From Candidatus Dechloromonas phosphoritropha (GTDB taxonomy: Bacteria; Pseudomonadota; Gammaproteobacteria; Burkholderiales; Rhodocyclaceae): a stretch of DNA of 64,000 nucleotides. How positions within the stretch are numbered: the first letter of the stretch is position 1; every line of letters begins with the position of its first letter. Below the pieces are notes generated by a model. The model searched no databases. It saw nothing but the letters and a program-made list of their open reading frames with translations, and was not told the origin of the DNA. The translations under genes were made by a program, and so were the position numbers. The stretch is from NCBI GenBank assembly GCA_016722705.1, contig JADKGN010000004.1, positions 1,550,001-1,614,000 on the forward strand, read 5' to 3'. Below are positions 1 through 7,281 of this stretch, piece after piece.

Positions 1-270
1 TTTGTCCGCAGTGGAATGGTTACCTGCCGGTCGCCGGGAAATTGTACCGAGCGCCAGCTATCCGATTTCCGCTACTTCCGTATCCGACCCCCAAGCCGTC
101 ATTGAAGAAAATGGGAAGCAGCCATTCGCCAACCGAACTGAAAAATGCAAAGCTGTCATTCACAATCAACAATCACTGAGCGTACAAAAGGTGCATGGAA
201 AAAGTCCCGAGCGTTCCACAGGGCCGTTCCCTAGGGCCGTGCCATCCTCTACCACGCCCCCCTCAAGCCC
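1..270. other. No confident gene; region downstream of the acyl carrier protein operon
   Basis: Nothing recognisable is encoded here. A 47-codon minus-strand frame with a GTG start runs from 163 to 20, but it resembles no family I know. Before the IS4-family insertion at 271 this stretch lay directly downstream of the acyl carrier protein gene, where a DltD-like gene might be expected; none is visible. The last ten bases (261-270, CCTCAAGCCC) are one copy of the IS target duplication. Confidence 0.4.
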
Positions 271-1764
271 ATCCCTTTATATACAACTCACATGACATGA
301 CGGATCTCGCGCATATGCTCTACGCCGGAGACGAAATCGCGCAAGCGCTGAATGCCGAGCCAGAGGGATTTGACGCCGGGTTCGCCGTCGCCCTTACGGG
401 CGAGGAATCCGCCGAGCTGCGCGATCAGGCGGATGACCTCGCGAACCGCCGGCACCTTCTTCGGTGGCTTCTTCTTGTTGAGGATGAAGGCGCCGGCCCA
501 TTCCGTTTCGGAGAAGAACAGATCGGCAGACCACTGCGGGTGGATGCGTCCCAGGCGGATCAGACGGGCGAGGCGCCAGGAAACGACCAGATAGACCGCC
601 AGCGCCAGTTCCAGCTTGCTCTGGCTGCCCAGTTGCAAGGCCTCGACCCGGCAGCCGTTCTTGAGTACATGGAACAAGGTTTCGATCTCCCAGCGGCAGC
701 GATACCAGTCGATCAATTCGACGGCCGCCTCAAGACCGGCAACTTCACGATTGGTCAGCAAGCGCCATTCGACCGGCTTGCAGCCGGTAGGCGCTTCGAT
801 TTCCGTGGCGATCAGACAGGTCACGCGGACGTGGCGGCCGTCCGTGTCAGGAGTGGGAAGGTCGACCGCCTGGCTTCGCAACTGCTGGCGCACAATCCGT
901 TCCGGCTGCCCGTGCCGCGATGCCAGGGTGAATTCGATCTCGCCGAGCGGCGCTTCGGCAAGAGTTGCCGCCCACAGTTTGCCGCCTTGCGGCAAACAGC
1001 GGTTGTGCTCGGCGCGAATCAGCCAGTCTGCTGGCGTCCCCAACACCTGGGCGCGGTGCATCAGGCCGACCATGTCCGCTTCGCGGTCGGCCACATAGAC
1101 CAACCGCGTTTGTGGCATCGTCGCCGCGGTTTCGGCGACCCGCTCGTAGCCTTCGATCCAGCGCGTGCTCTCGCTGATGCCCGGCCGGCTTCCGTCGGCC
1201 GCTTTCGCCTCTCTCGCCCACATCCAGGCGTCGATCACCCCGAGCGGTGCGCGTTCCGGCGTGACCGCATAGGTCGGATGCAGATACATGCCGCGCTGGG
1301 CTTCATACGAGAGCGGCCCGAGTCCTTCGATCTTTTGGCCGTTGAAGTCCAGTTCGGTGGTGTCCTGAAGGCACAGCACGACTGGGTGTTGCGCCATGCG
1401 CCCTTGGCTGCAATCCATGTGTGGTTGCAGGATCGATTGCCAGGTCAGCCCACGCTTGCCAGCGCTGGCCTGGTCGAAGAAGCGGTAAGCCGCCAGCGTC
1501 TCCGCCCAATCCCCGCAGGCGCCCGGTATGCTCGCCGTCGGCTGCTCGGCAAAGCGTGTCGCCAGTTTGATCAGCCTCAGCTTCAGACGTCCGTCCCCAA
1601 GTTCAGCCCCGCCAAATTCGTCTCCCGCCCAGTTTGCCATCGCCCGATCCCCATGAAAATGGGAAGGACCAAGCAAGGGGTATACCAGATAAATTTAGTC
1701 AACTACTTGCCAGGGGCGCATCGGGCGGTCAGATTATGATGAGTGAGTTGTGTATAATGAGCTG
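271..1764 (-). mobile_element. IS4-family insertion sequence, complete, 10-bp target duplication
   Basis: The ends carry imperfect inverted repeats: the left end contains TATATACAACTCAC and the right end, read inward on the minus strand, TATACACAACTCAC. The core resembles the TTATACACA of Tn5/IS50 ends. The ten bases CCTCAAGCCC occur at 261-270 and again at 1765-1774, in the 9-12 bp range of IS4-family duplications. One intact transposase fills the element. The insertion lies immediately downstream of the acyl carrier protein gene, whose stop codon falls inside the right-hand duplication, so the gene was not damaged. Confidence 0.88.
288..1640 (-). CDS. IS4-family (Tn5/IS50-like) transposase
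   Basis: A DDE transposase of about 450 residues that would cut and join the ends of the surrounding IS. The N-terminus (MANWAGDEFGGAELGD) matches the Tn5-type DNA-binding domain. Acidic catalytic candidates lie in LQDTTELDF, VYVADREADM and the C-terminal CRWEIETLFHVLK, the last being the YREK-like segment of IS4 enzymes. The frame extends 12 codons further upstream to 1676, but homology begins at the ATG at 1640. The gene is uninterrupted, so the element may be active. Confidence 0.9.
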   Translation of the reverse strand: MANWAGDEFGGAELGDGRLKLRLIKLATRFAEQPTASIPGACGDWAETLAAYRFFDQASAGKRGLTWQSILQPHMDCSQGRMAQHPVVLCLQDTTELDFNGQKIEGLGPLSYEAQRGMYLHPTYAVTPERAPLGVIDAWMWAREAKAADGSRPGISESTRWIEGYERVAETAATMPQTRLVYVADREADMVGLMHRAQVLGTPADWLIRAEHNRCLPQGGKLWAATLAEAPLGEIEFTLASRHGQPERIVRQQLRSQAVDLPTPDTDGRHVRVTCLIATEIEAPTGCKPVEWRLLTNREVAGLEAAVELIDWYRCRWEIETLFHVLKNGCRVEALQLGSQSKLELALAVYLVVSWRLARLIRLGRIHPQWSADLFFSETEWAGAFILNKKKPPKKVPAVREVIRLIAQLGGFLARKGDGEPGVKSLWLGIQRLRDFVSGVEHMREIRHVM

Positions 1765-1766
1765 CC

Positions 1767-2021
1767 TCAAGCCCTCTTCATCGAGTTAATAAGTGTCTCA
1801 ATGTCCTTTGCTGAATCGACAAGACTGACGTCAAACTCGAAATCGGAAAAGTCCAGCCCGAATGCTTCTTCAAGATACATGACAAGATTCATCATCGAGA
1901 AGGAATCCAGGCGACCGCTGAAAAATAGTGACTCGTTATCCGCAAAGTCTTTGTGATCGCCGTGCTTTTCCAGGGTTTCCTTTAGAAATTCACGCAACTT
2001 CTGTTTCATGTTTGCATCCAT
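1767..2021 (-). CDS. Acyl carrier protein (DltC-like)
   Basis: An 84-residue acidic carrier protein. The phosphopantetheine site is the serine in GRLDSFSMMNL (the usual form is DSL), and the helical pattern around YLEEAFGLDF is typical of carrier proteins. By family it would hold an activated acyl or aminoacyl group as a thioester for transfer by the neighbouring MBOAT protein. The ATG at 2021 overlaps the MBOAT stop codon (TGATG), implying translational coupling; a GTG at 2024 is an alternative start. Together with the broken adenylation gene this forms an A-MBOAT-ACP cassette like dltABC. The loaded substrate cannot be read from sequence, so D-alanine is only one possibility. Confidence 0.85.
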   Translation of the reverse strand: MDANMKQKLREFLKETLEKHGDHKDFADNESLFFSGRLDSFSMMNLVMYLEEAFGLDFSDFEFDVSLVDSAKDIETLINSMKRA

Positions 2022-3505
2022 CACGACACTCCAAAAAGGCTCAGAAAAAATAAAAACCGCTCGGTCAGCGAATGATTGCGTGACTCATCGCCAAAAATGT
2101 GCAAACAGACAACGAACGACCAAACAAAAAGAAAGGAATAAAGTTTTCCGAACAGGGTCGAAGGCGGCCGAATACCACGGCTCGCCCGTACTTGCGACAG
2201 GCCGATGCCGGTCGCCAGAGCCAGACAATAGAAGGCATAGCTCGTGAAGCTCTCCAGTGCCCTTGCCATGCCCATTGATGTCACCACCTGAATATCATAA
2301 AGAAAATGCCAGAGCGCATTACCCACCCCAGCGGCCATGAATGTGGCAAAAAACATTCTTAAACGCGGCCGACTACGAAACACCGAGAAAAAAGTGGGTA
2401 CAAAAAAATGATCGACAAGCAGTTCCTTGAAGTAATAATGGAAACGATTGAAATACTCCATCAGGGTTCTGGATTCGAGTGGTCGCCAAGAGCCACGCGG
2501 CAGCCGGTATCCGGCCAAGCGGGCAATACCAATGAACAGTCCGGCCCAGAGCGCAATTTTCAACGAGTATTTCGCTGTCGCCAGAATTAACGAAAGCCAG
2601 GCGACCGCAATTGGAAAAGGCTGGCCAAGGAGAAATGCATCTAATGCCTCCTCCAAACCTGGAACCTCCATTTGATCTTCGAATATCCAACCCAGGCCCG
2701 TTTTCATCGCAAGCAGCGCATTCGACCAGAGAAGAAGTTTGATTGCTTTTAGTTGCGTAACCGCCAAGTCCCTAGGGGTTTTCGACAAGTTCTTCCGCAA
2801 GAATGCAGCCCCCTTGCCGAACGGCAGATAGGTCGGGCTCCAGAATGGCCGCAATACTGCCATTTGCAACACCGGATCGCTGGGGTCTCGCGAGCGCTGA
2901 TCCGCAATGGCATAGGTCAAAAACCAGACGTAGGGTGTCAAAACAATGAGCATCGACCAAAGTAGCGCGCGAGGGAGGCCTTGCATGACATCCAAAGCAG
3001 GCAGCACACACAACAGCGCTACGACGGCCAGCAATGTGATCAACGGTCGGCGTGCCAAGAAAGTTTTCGGATTTTTGCGGACAAAGGCCAGTATCACCCA
3101 GGCCCCGATCATGACCGCCAACAGAAATGTAAACGCCATAACCGTCACGGAAATTCCAGCGATCTGTTCGTGATGAAGTATCACGCTGATGTCCGTCAGA
3201 GCCTGATTCTCGAAAAGTCCGATTTCGAGAAATGCAGCGATCCACGTTGCAGCAAACAAGATCGGGTTGCGAAGATTCGGCCGGTAGGCCGCCGCCATTG
3301 CCGCGCTGACAACCAGAGCCGACTCCCACCAAGGGAAATACGTAGCAACGGCTATAATTGCGATGACGTAGATCAATAGCTTCCCCATCATCCCTTGAGA
3401 GCATTCGACGATGTGCTCGCGCTCATCGATGGCCAGAAAATCGCGCAGATGATCCTTTTTCTTGCCTTGGGCTGATTGGGGGCCGCCCACCGTCGCGAGA
3501 TTCAT
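2021..3505 (-). CDS. MBOAT-family membrane O-acyltransferase (DltB-like)
   Basis: About 494 residues with roughly ten hydrophobic segments and the conserved MBOAT histidine in GVGNALWHFLYDI near residue 390. Such proteins move an acyl group from a carrier protein or CoA across the inner membrane to a hydroxyl on a polymer or lipid. The frame is open to 3829, but the ATG at 3505 overlaps the stop of the adenylation gene (ATGA), so this start is preferred. The segment around EYFNRFHYYFKELLVDHF matches the cytoplasmic region before the active-site histidine in DltB/AlgI-type enzymes. Neighbours suggest a carrier-protein-dependent acyltransferase. It is intact, but its activating partner upstream is broken. 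Confidence 0.82.
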   Translation of the reverse strand: MNLATVGGPQSAQGKKKDHLRDFLAIDEREHIVECSQGMMGKLLIYVIAIIAVATYFPWWESALVVSAAMAAAYRPNLRNPILFAATWIAAFLEIGLFENQALTDISVILHHEQIAGISVTVMAFTFLLAVMIGAWVILAFVRKNPKTFLARRPLITLLAVVALLCVLPALDVMQGLPRALLWSMLIVLTPYVWFLTYAIADQRSRDPSDPVLQMAVLRPFWSPTYLPFGKGAAFLRKNLSKTPRDLAVTQLKAIKLLLWSNALLAMKTGLGWIFEDQMEVPGLEEALDAFLLGQPFPIAVAWLSLILATAKYSLKIALWAGLFIGIARLAGYRLPRGSWRPLESRTLMEYFNRFHYYFKELLVDHFFVPTFFSVFRSRPRLRMFFATFMAAGVGNALWHFLYDIQVVTSMGMARALESFTSYAFYCLALATGIGLSQVRASRGIRPPSTLFGKLYSFLFVWSFVVCLHIFGDESRNHSLTERFLFFLSLFGVS

Positions 3506-4277
3506 GTTGCCTGTGTTTCGAACATCAGCCGAAGTGCACGACGGTCGACTTTCACACTTGAATTGAGCGGCATTATCTCCAGAGCGATGATCTGATTGGG
3601 AATCATGTAAGGCGGAACACGCTCCTTGAGCGCGTCGATCACCTGATCGGCATTGATTGTCGATGCTCCGATAAAACTGACAATGCCGCGGGCCATGCCA
3701 TCCGCCAGAGGCCATGCGACGGATCCCACCACATCGGCACCAGAAACAACGCGTAAATGGGCATCGACTTCTTCCAGTTCGACACGGTAGCCCAACACCT
3801 TGACCTGATTGTCGATCCGTCCCAGACAATGAAACCGAGTGTCGCTCTCACGCAGGGCCATGTCTCCAGTCTTGTACCAGCGTTTGCCGCCCAGCACAGG
3901 AAAGCGCGCGGCCGTAAGTTCGGCGGCTTCAAGATATCCGTCGGCCAGTTGATCGCCCGCGATGACGAGCTCCCCCTGCGTCCCATCCGTCACAAACTGC
4001 CCGTTCTCGTCGATCACCCCCGCCTCACTGCCCGTTAACGGCGTACCAATGGCCACCACGTCACGTCCTGGCGTAAGTGGCACCGGAGTGCCCACCCACT
4101 GACCCAAAGAGAAAACCGTGGCCTCGGTCGGGCCGTAAAGATTGACAATGGCGCTGTTGGGTGCCGCAACCTGCCAAGCGGCAACGGTACTGGCAGGCAA
4201 CTGTTCGCCGCCGAAAACCGTGATGCGCAAACCAGCGAGGCTATCCGGAGCAAGCGCTTTGAGCTGGCGCAACATCC
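3502..4277 (-). pseudogene. Adenylation-domain protein (DltA/NRPS-A-like), C-terminal part of a gene split by an IS
   Basis: This fragment encodes the C-terminal two thirds of an AMP-forming adenylation domain: NLYGPTEATV (A5), WYKTGDMA (A7), LGRIDNQVKVLGYRVELEE (A8) and a C-terminal VKVDRRAL containing the A10 lysine. Such enzymes activate an amino or carboxylic acid as adenylate and load it on a carrier protein, here presumably the neighbouring ACP. The gene is interrupted at 4278 by an IS4-family element; the 12-bp duplication GGCGCAACATCC lies at 4266-4277 and 5667-5678. Joining the fragments across one copy gives GGMLRQLKALAP in frame, so the break is purely insertional. The upstream fragment also lacks its own N-terminus. 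Confidence 0.88.
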
Positions 4278-5666
4278 AATCCTCTCAACTTAGCCCATAG
4301 TCATACGGCGGGTTTGTAAGCAAAGGACAGGTGAGGCTTTCGCTGGTTTGGCCGAGGTCGAGCACGATCAGGGATAAATTTCTGAAGGTTTTTGACGATT
4401 TCCGAGAAGATTTCCTTGGTAACTCGGGTGGTGATTTGCTGCACACCCGCCAAGACTCGGGGCAAGATACGACGTACGGTATTGAAGGCCATCGTCCGAT
4501 TCACTCGCCATGGCGAATCGCTGGGCAGCCGCTCTTCCGCAGCCAGGTAGGTGGCCAGGGCATTGAGATTGTCACACACCATCTTGGCCCCAACATCCTG
4601 GCAGGCGGCCAGCCAAGTCAGGCCGGACGTGTGCTCCAGATTGAGCCGGTGTTTGATGCGCTTGAACGCCTCCTCGATACGCCAACGGCTGTGATAAAGG
4701 GCTGAGAAGCTTGTGGCCGGATACCGCGCGGTATCAAGCAAGGAGGTCATCAAGACCCGTACCTTGCCAGTCGGCGTCACCTGACGAATCAGGCGAACCA
4801 TAGAAGGCAGACGCGGACACTCGTAATCAATGGCATCCTGACGATGCGGTGGCGGCAATGTCACCTGCGCCTCATCTTCTCCGGATCGCATGAACTGGGT
4901 GATGGCAGAAAAGGAAGCGGACGAATCACAGCGTATGCAAAAGGGGATACCTCGATGCAACAGCGCCGCGACCAACCAGGCACCCGGATACCCGCGATCA
5001 AGCACCAGCATGTCCTGAGCACCGAGTCGGTCAAGCCGCTCAAACAACATCTGACGTTCGCCGACCAGCGAACTGTGCAAAATCAGCGAGTCGAACAATT
5101 CGATCCCTGGCCGAAACAAACCGAAGATGGCCGCTTCTCGAATATGGCGGCGCCCTTCCAGGTCAAGCAAGGTCAGACGTACCTTCGATGCATCCGCCGC
5201 CAAGACCCGCAAGCCTTGCCAGTCCGGCTGCTGTGGAACGACCTCATCGACCAGGCGCAGCAATTCTGTATTGAGCGGCTCAAAGAGATTGGCGACCAGA
5301 TGGCTGCGCGCCTTTGAGAAGGCACTGGCCGTGATCGCCCGACAAAGGCGGGTTCTTCCGGCAAGCAGGGCAAAGAAGGAATCAAGCTCCGCCTGAACTG
5401 CGCCGCGAATGCCGGTGAGCAGGAAAGCGATCAGATTCGTGAATGGCAATTCACGGTTTCGGGTGAAAAACCGAGGCTCGCGGCGGGCGGCGGCAAGGAA
5501 ATTGGCGCCATGAATGTAGTCCGTTAGCCGTGAAACGATATTGGCATATTTAGGCCGTCATATAAAGCCTATTTATATCAATTGGTTACATGCTCGATTA
5601 TATCTTGGCGCGGCCAGATGGCAAAGTTGCCAAAATTAGATGACAAACCGCTAAGTCAAGAGGATT
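4278..5666 (-). mobile_element. IS4-family insertion sequence, complete, 12-bp target duplication
   Basis: A 1389-bp element with 17-bp terminal inverted repeats beginning AATCCTCT and ending ACTTAGC, differing at two central positions. It is flanked by GGCGCAACATCC at 4266-4277 and 5667-5678, a 12-bp duplication expected of the IS4 group. It sits inside an adenylation-domain gene, and the duplicated bases encode part of the GMLRQ stretch of that protein. The sequence differs from the other IS4-family element at 271-1764, so the two insertions were independent. From 5450 to 5666 there is only the non-coding end of the IS. Confidence 0.93.
4301..5449 (-). CDS. IS4-family transposase
   Basis: A 382-residue DDE transposase. 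Candidate catalytic residues are the aspartates in LRVLAADASKV and MLVLDRGYPGAW and the glutamate in YHSRWRIEEAFKRIKH, the last matching the YREK signature of the IS4 family. The C-terminus (about residues 340-382) is basic. The frame is uninterrupted and fills the element defined by its inverted repeats, so it is probably functional. The start at 5449 (MPFTNLIAFLL) agrees with family length. Confidence 0.9.
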   Translation of the reverse strand: MPFTNLIAFLLTGIRGAVQAELDSFFALLAGRTRLCRAITASAFSKARSHLVANLFEPLNTELLRLVDEVVPQQPDWQGLRVLAADASKVRLTLLDLEGRRHIREAAIFGLFRPGIELFDSLILHSSLVGERQMLFERLDRLGAQDMLVLDRGYPGAWLVAALLHRGIPFCIRCDSSASFSAITQFMRSGEDEAQVTLPPPHRQDAIDYECPRLPSMVRLIRQVTPTGKVRVLMTSLLDTARYPATSFSALYHSRWRIEEAFKRIKHRLNLEHTSGLTWLAACQDVGAKMVCDNLNALATYLAAEERLPSDSPWRVNRTMAFNTVRRILPRVLAGVQQITTRVTKEIFSEIVKNLQKFIPDRARPRPNQRKPHLSFAYKPAV

Positions 5667-6058
5667 GGCGCAACATCCCGCCCAGTGAAGGCACCGAGTT
5701 CCACACGGTCAGGCCCGAATTGCGCGCAAACTTGACAGCATTCATCACGGTGGTGGCGGGCAGAATGTACAGTGAGGCCCCGACCTGCCAGGTTGAAAAC
5801 ATGTTGTGCACCGAGAAATCAAAGCTTAACTCGCAGGTTTCCAGGGCGCGGTTGCTGGCTTTCAAGCCCAGGTAGTCGGTGATCATCGTAACGTAATGAC
5901 GAGCGGCCTCCGAAGAGATCATGACACCCTTGGGAATGCCCGTCGTGCCCGACGTGAAAATGATGTAAGCCGTGTCAGACGCACTCATGATCGCGGGTTT
6001 TTTGGTGGGCACGGGCGGCAATGCGGCGAGTTTAACCAGATTACCGCGATTGCTACTA
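5667..6058 (-). pseudogene. Adenylation-domain protein (DltA/NRPS-A-like), middle fragment, N-terminus missing
   Basis: This is the upstream half of the gene continued at 3502-4277. It shows the A3 phosphate-binding loop TSGTTGIPKG and the following region ending SLGGMLRQ at the IS junction. No start codon of the real gene remains: the reading frame runs back to 6058, where the IS5-family element begins. If the IS5 element is removed with its TA duplication, the fragment abuts a REP-like sequence (TTAGTGCCATTC), not more adenylation-domain sequence. The 5' part was therefore lost before or independently of the IS5 insertion, and the enzyme cannot be made in full. Confidence 0.85.
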
Positions 6059-6984
6059 AGAGCTCATCCGTAAATAATATTCACTTTCAGTTTAATTTTT
6101 CTGAACGCCATGATTGATGCGGCCAGGTGGTTGAGCACCAAGAAACTGCGCTCAAGCTTCTCGTATCGCACCAACAACTTTCGGAAGCGGTTGAACCAGC
6201 TGTGGGCCACTTCGACGATCCAGCGCCGGGCTTTCTTCCTGGGGTCACGTTTGAGTTCGCCGGCCTCTTGCCCACGCCCTTTGACATGGGGGATGTAGCC
6301 GTGCTTCGTGATGATCGCCAATGCGGGCGCGCCGGTGTAGCCGGCGTCAGCGCAAAGGTGTTTGCTTCGCCGCTTGGGTGGCGACGGTCGCTTGACGACA
6401 ATGGCCTCAAGCACAGCCGCCACCTGAGAGACGTCGTGCCGATGGGCGCCGGTCACGACGAGCGACAACGGGACGCCACGACCGTCCACCAGCAAATGAC
6501 GCTTGCTCCCATTTTTTCCCCGGTCCGTTGGATTGGGTCCAACGCTTGATTGCGCCATCGGGGCCTTCATCATCGCGCCGTCAAGGCTTTGCCAGCGCCA
6601 GGCGATGCCTTCAAGGTCGTCGTATTCGGCAAGCCCGCGCTTCCATAGGGCTTCAAACACCCCGGCCTTCTCCCACGCCAGAAATCGGGCATGAATCGCA
6701 CTGGAACTGCCAAAGCGCTCCGTCGGGAGTGCCTTCCACTGGCAACCTGTGCGCAGCACATAAACAATCGCCTCGAAGACCAGCCTCGGTTCTTTGGGCT
6801 TGCGCCCCCCGCCAGCCTTGCGGACGTAACTCCGATCCGCCAGTCGCTGGCGTATCGGAATCAGTGGCTCAACGCGCTTCCAGAATTCCTCGGTCACTTC
6901 CCATGACTTCACTTTTGCCATCATCTCCCCCAACGCAATTTTCACGCATGGGCAGTGATTATCCACTATTTACAGATAAATTCT
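6059..6984 (-). mobile_element. IS5-family insertion sequence, complete, TA duplication
   Basis: The element is about 926 bp. Its ends are imperfect inverted repeats: left AGAGCTCATCCGTAAATA, right (read inward) AGAATTTATCTGTAAATA. A TA dinucleotide flanks both sides (6057-6058 and 6985-6986), as in the IS427/ISL2 type groups; a four-base CTAA reading of the target is possible but less consistent. It separates the truncated adenylation gene from the DUF4157 region. Confidence 0.82.
6064..6924 (-). CDS. IS5-family transposase
   Basis: A roughly 286-residue DDE transposase. The N-terminal helical domain (VTEEFWKRVEPLIP) is the DUF4096-type domain of IS5 enzymes. Catalytic candidates lie in WQSLDGAMMKAP, LCADAGYTG and WIVEVAHSWFNRFRKL (the E of the DDE triad). 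Two adjacent ATG codons at 6924 and 6921 follow a GGGGGAG sequence; the second has the better ribosome-site spacing. The upstream extension to 6966 is not conserved-looking. The frame is intact. Confidence 0.9.
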   Translation of the reverse strand: MMAKVKSWEVTEEFWKRVEPLIPIRQRLADRSYVRKAGGGRKPKEPRLVFEAIVYVLRTGCQWKALPTERFGSSSAIHARFLAWEKAGVFEALWKRGLAEYDDLEGIAWRWQSLDGAMMKAPMAQSSVGPNPTDRGKNGSKRHLLVDGRGVPLSLVVTGAHRHDVSQVAAVLEAIVVKRPSPPKRRSKHLCADAGYTGAPALAIITKHGYIPHVKGRGQEAGELKRDPRKKARRWIVEVAHSWFNRFRKLLVRYEKLERSFLVLNHLAASIMAFRKIKLKVNIIYG

Positions 6985-7008
6985 TAGTGCCATTCTGGTC
7001 TGTCCCCT
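6984..7008 (+). repeat. REP-like repeat, copy 1 (TTAGTGCCATTCTGGTC)
   Basis: The 25-base string starting TTAGTGCCATTCTGG recurs, with one mismatch, in inverted orientation at 9478-9502, and its first twelve bases recur at 11295-11306. The copies share a pattern seen next to REP-associated tyrosine transposases, one of which is present in broken form at 26.1/42 kb. Confidence 0.65.
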
Positions 7009-7038
7009 TTTGCGCAAAAACTGGCGGCTGGCGCCGCC

Positions 7039-7143
7039 ATGGATTTGTTTGCTCGCTTGACATGGACCGGCAATGGGTGTCCCCAATTGTTCGAAAAGAC
7101 CGGCGACGGCAAGAGCGCCTCGTGGATGGGCGTCAAGAAGTAA
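7039..7143 (+). CDS. Possible 34-residue protein followed by a terminator
   Basis: An ATG at 7039 opens a 34-codon frame (begins MDLFARLTWTGNGCP, ends SWMGVKK) that stops at TAA 7141-7143, 20 bases before a strong hairpin with a T-run. Context rather than homology suggests a real small gene, or the end of a longer gene cut by rearrangement. No good ribosome site precedes the ATG, and the product has no function I can name. The reading frame upstream enters a REP-like repeat. Confidence 0.3.
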   Translation: MDLFARLTWTGNGCPQLFEKTGDGKSASWMGVKK

Positions 7144-7163
7144 TCGCCGGATTGCTAGGCCAG

Positions 7164-7189
7164 ACGCCGTCCTTCGGGGCGGCGTTTTT
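7164..7189 (+). terminator. Intrinsic terminator
   Basis: ACGCCG at 7164-7169 pairs with CGGCGT at 7180-7185, with additional CC/GG pairing around a TTCG loop, followed by TTTTT. It faces rightward and would end transcription of the small frame at 7039-7143. Confidence 0.75.
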
Positions 7190-7241
7190 CGTTGTGGGGG
7201 CGAAAATGACGGACGCTCTCCGCATTTCAAAATTGGGCAAA

Positions 7242-7263
7242 TTTTCCGGTTGACCGTAGCAAT
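7242..7263 (+). repeat. Inverted repeat flanking the DUF4157 gene, left copy
   Basis: A 22-base sequence (core CCGGTTGACCGTAGC) recurs exactly in inverted orientation at 9366-9387. The two copies bracket the DUF4157 gene, and outside each lies a REP-like repeat (6984-7008 and 9478-9502), also inverted. The spacing between inner and outer repeats differs on the two sides (about 230 and 90 bases). Confidence 0.8.
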
Positions 7264-7281
7264 CGGCTCTGCGGGCGGAGC

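Noticed and set aside
195..1739. 514-codon plus-strand frame across the first IS element
   Set aside because: It is the antisense shadow of the IS4-family transposase; the minus strand has the family motifs and the inverted repeats fit it.
5582..5875. 97-codon plus-strand frame at the IS4/adenylation junction
   Set aside because: It spans the IS end and the antisense of the adenylation domain, so it is an artefact of the junction.
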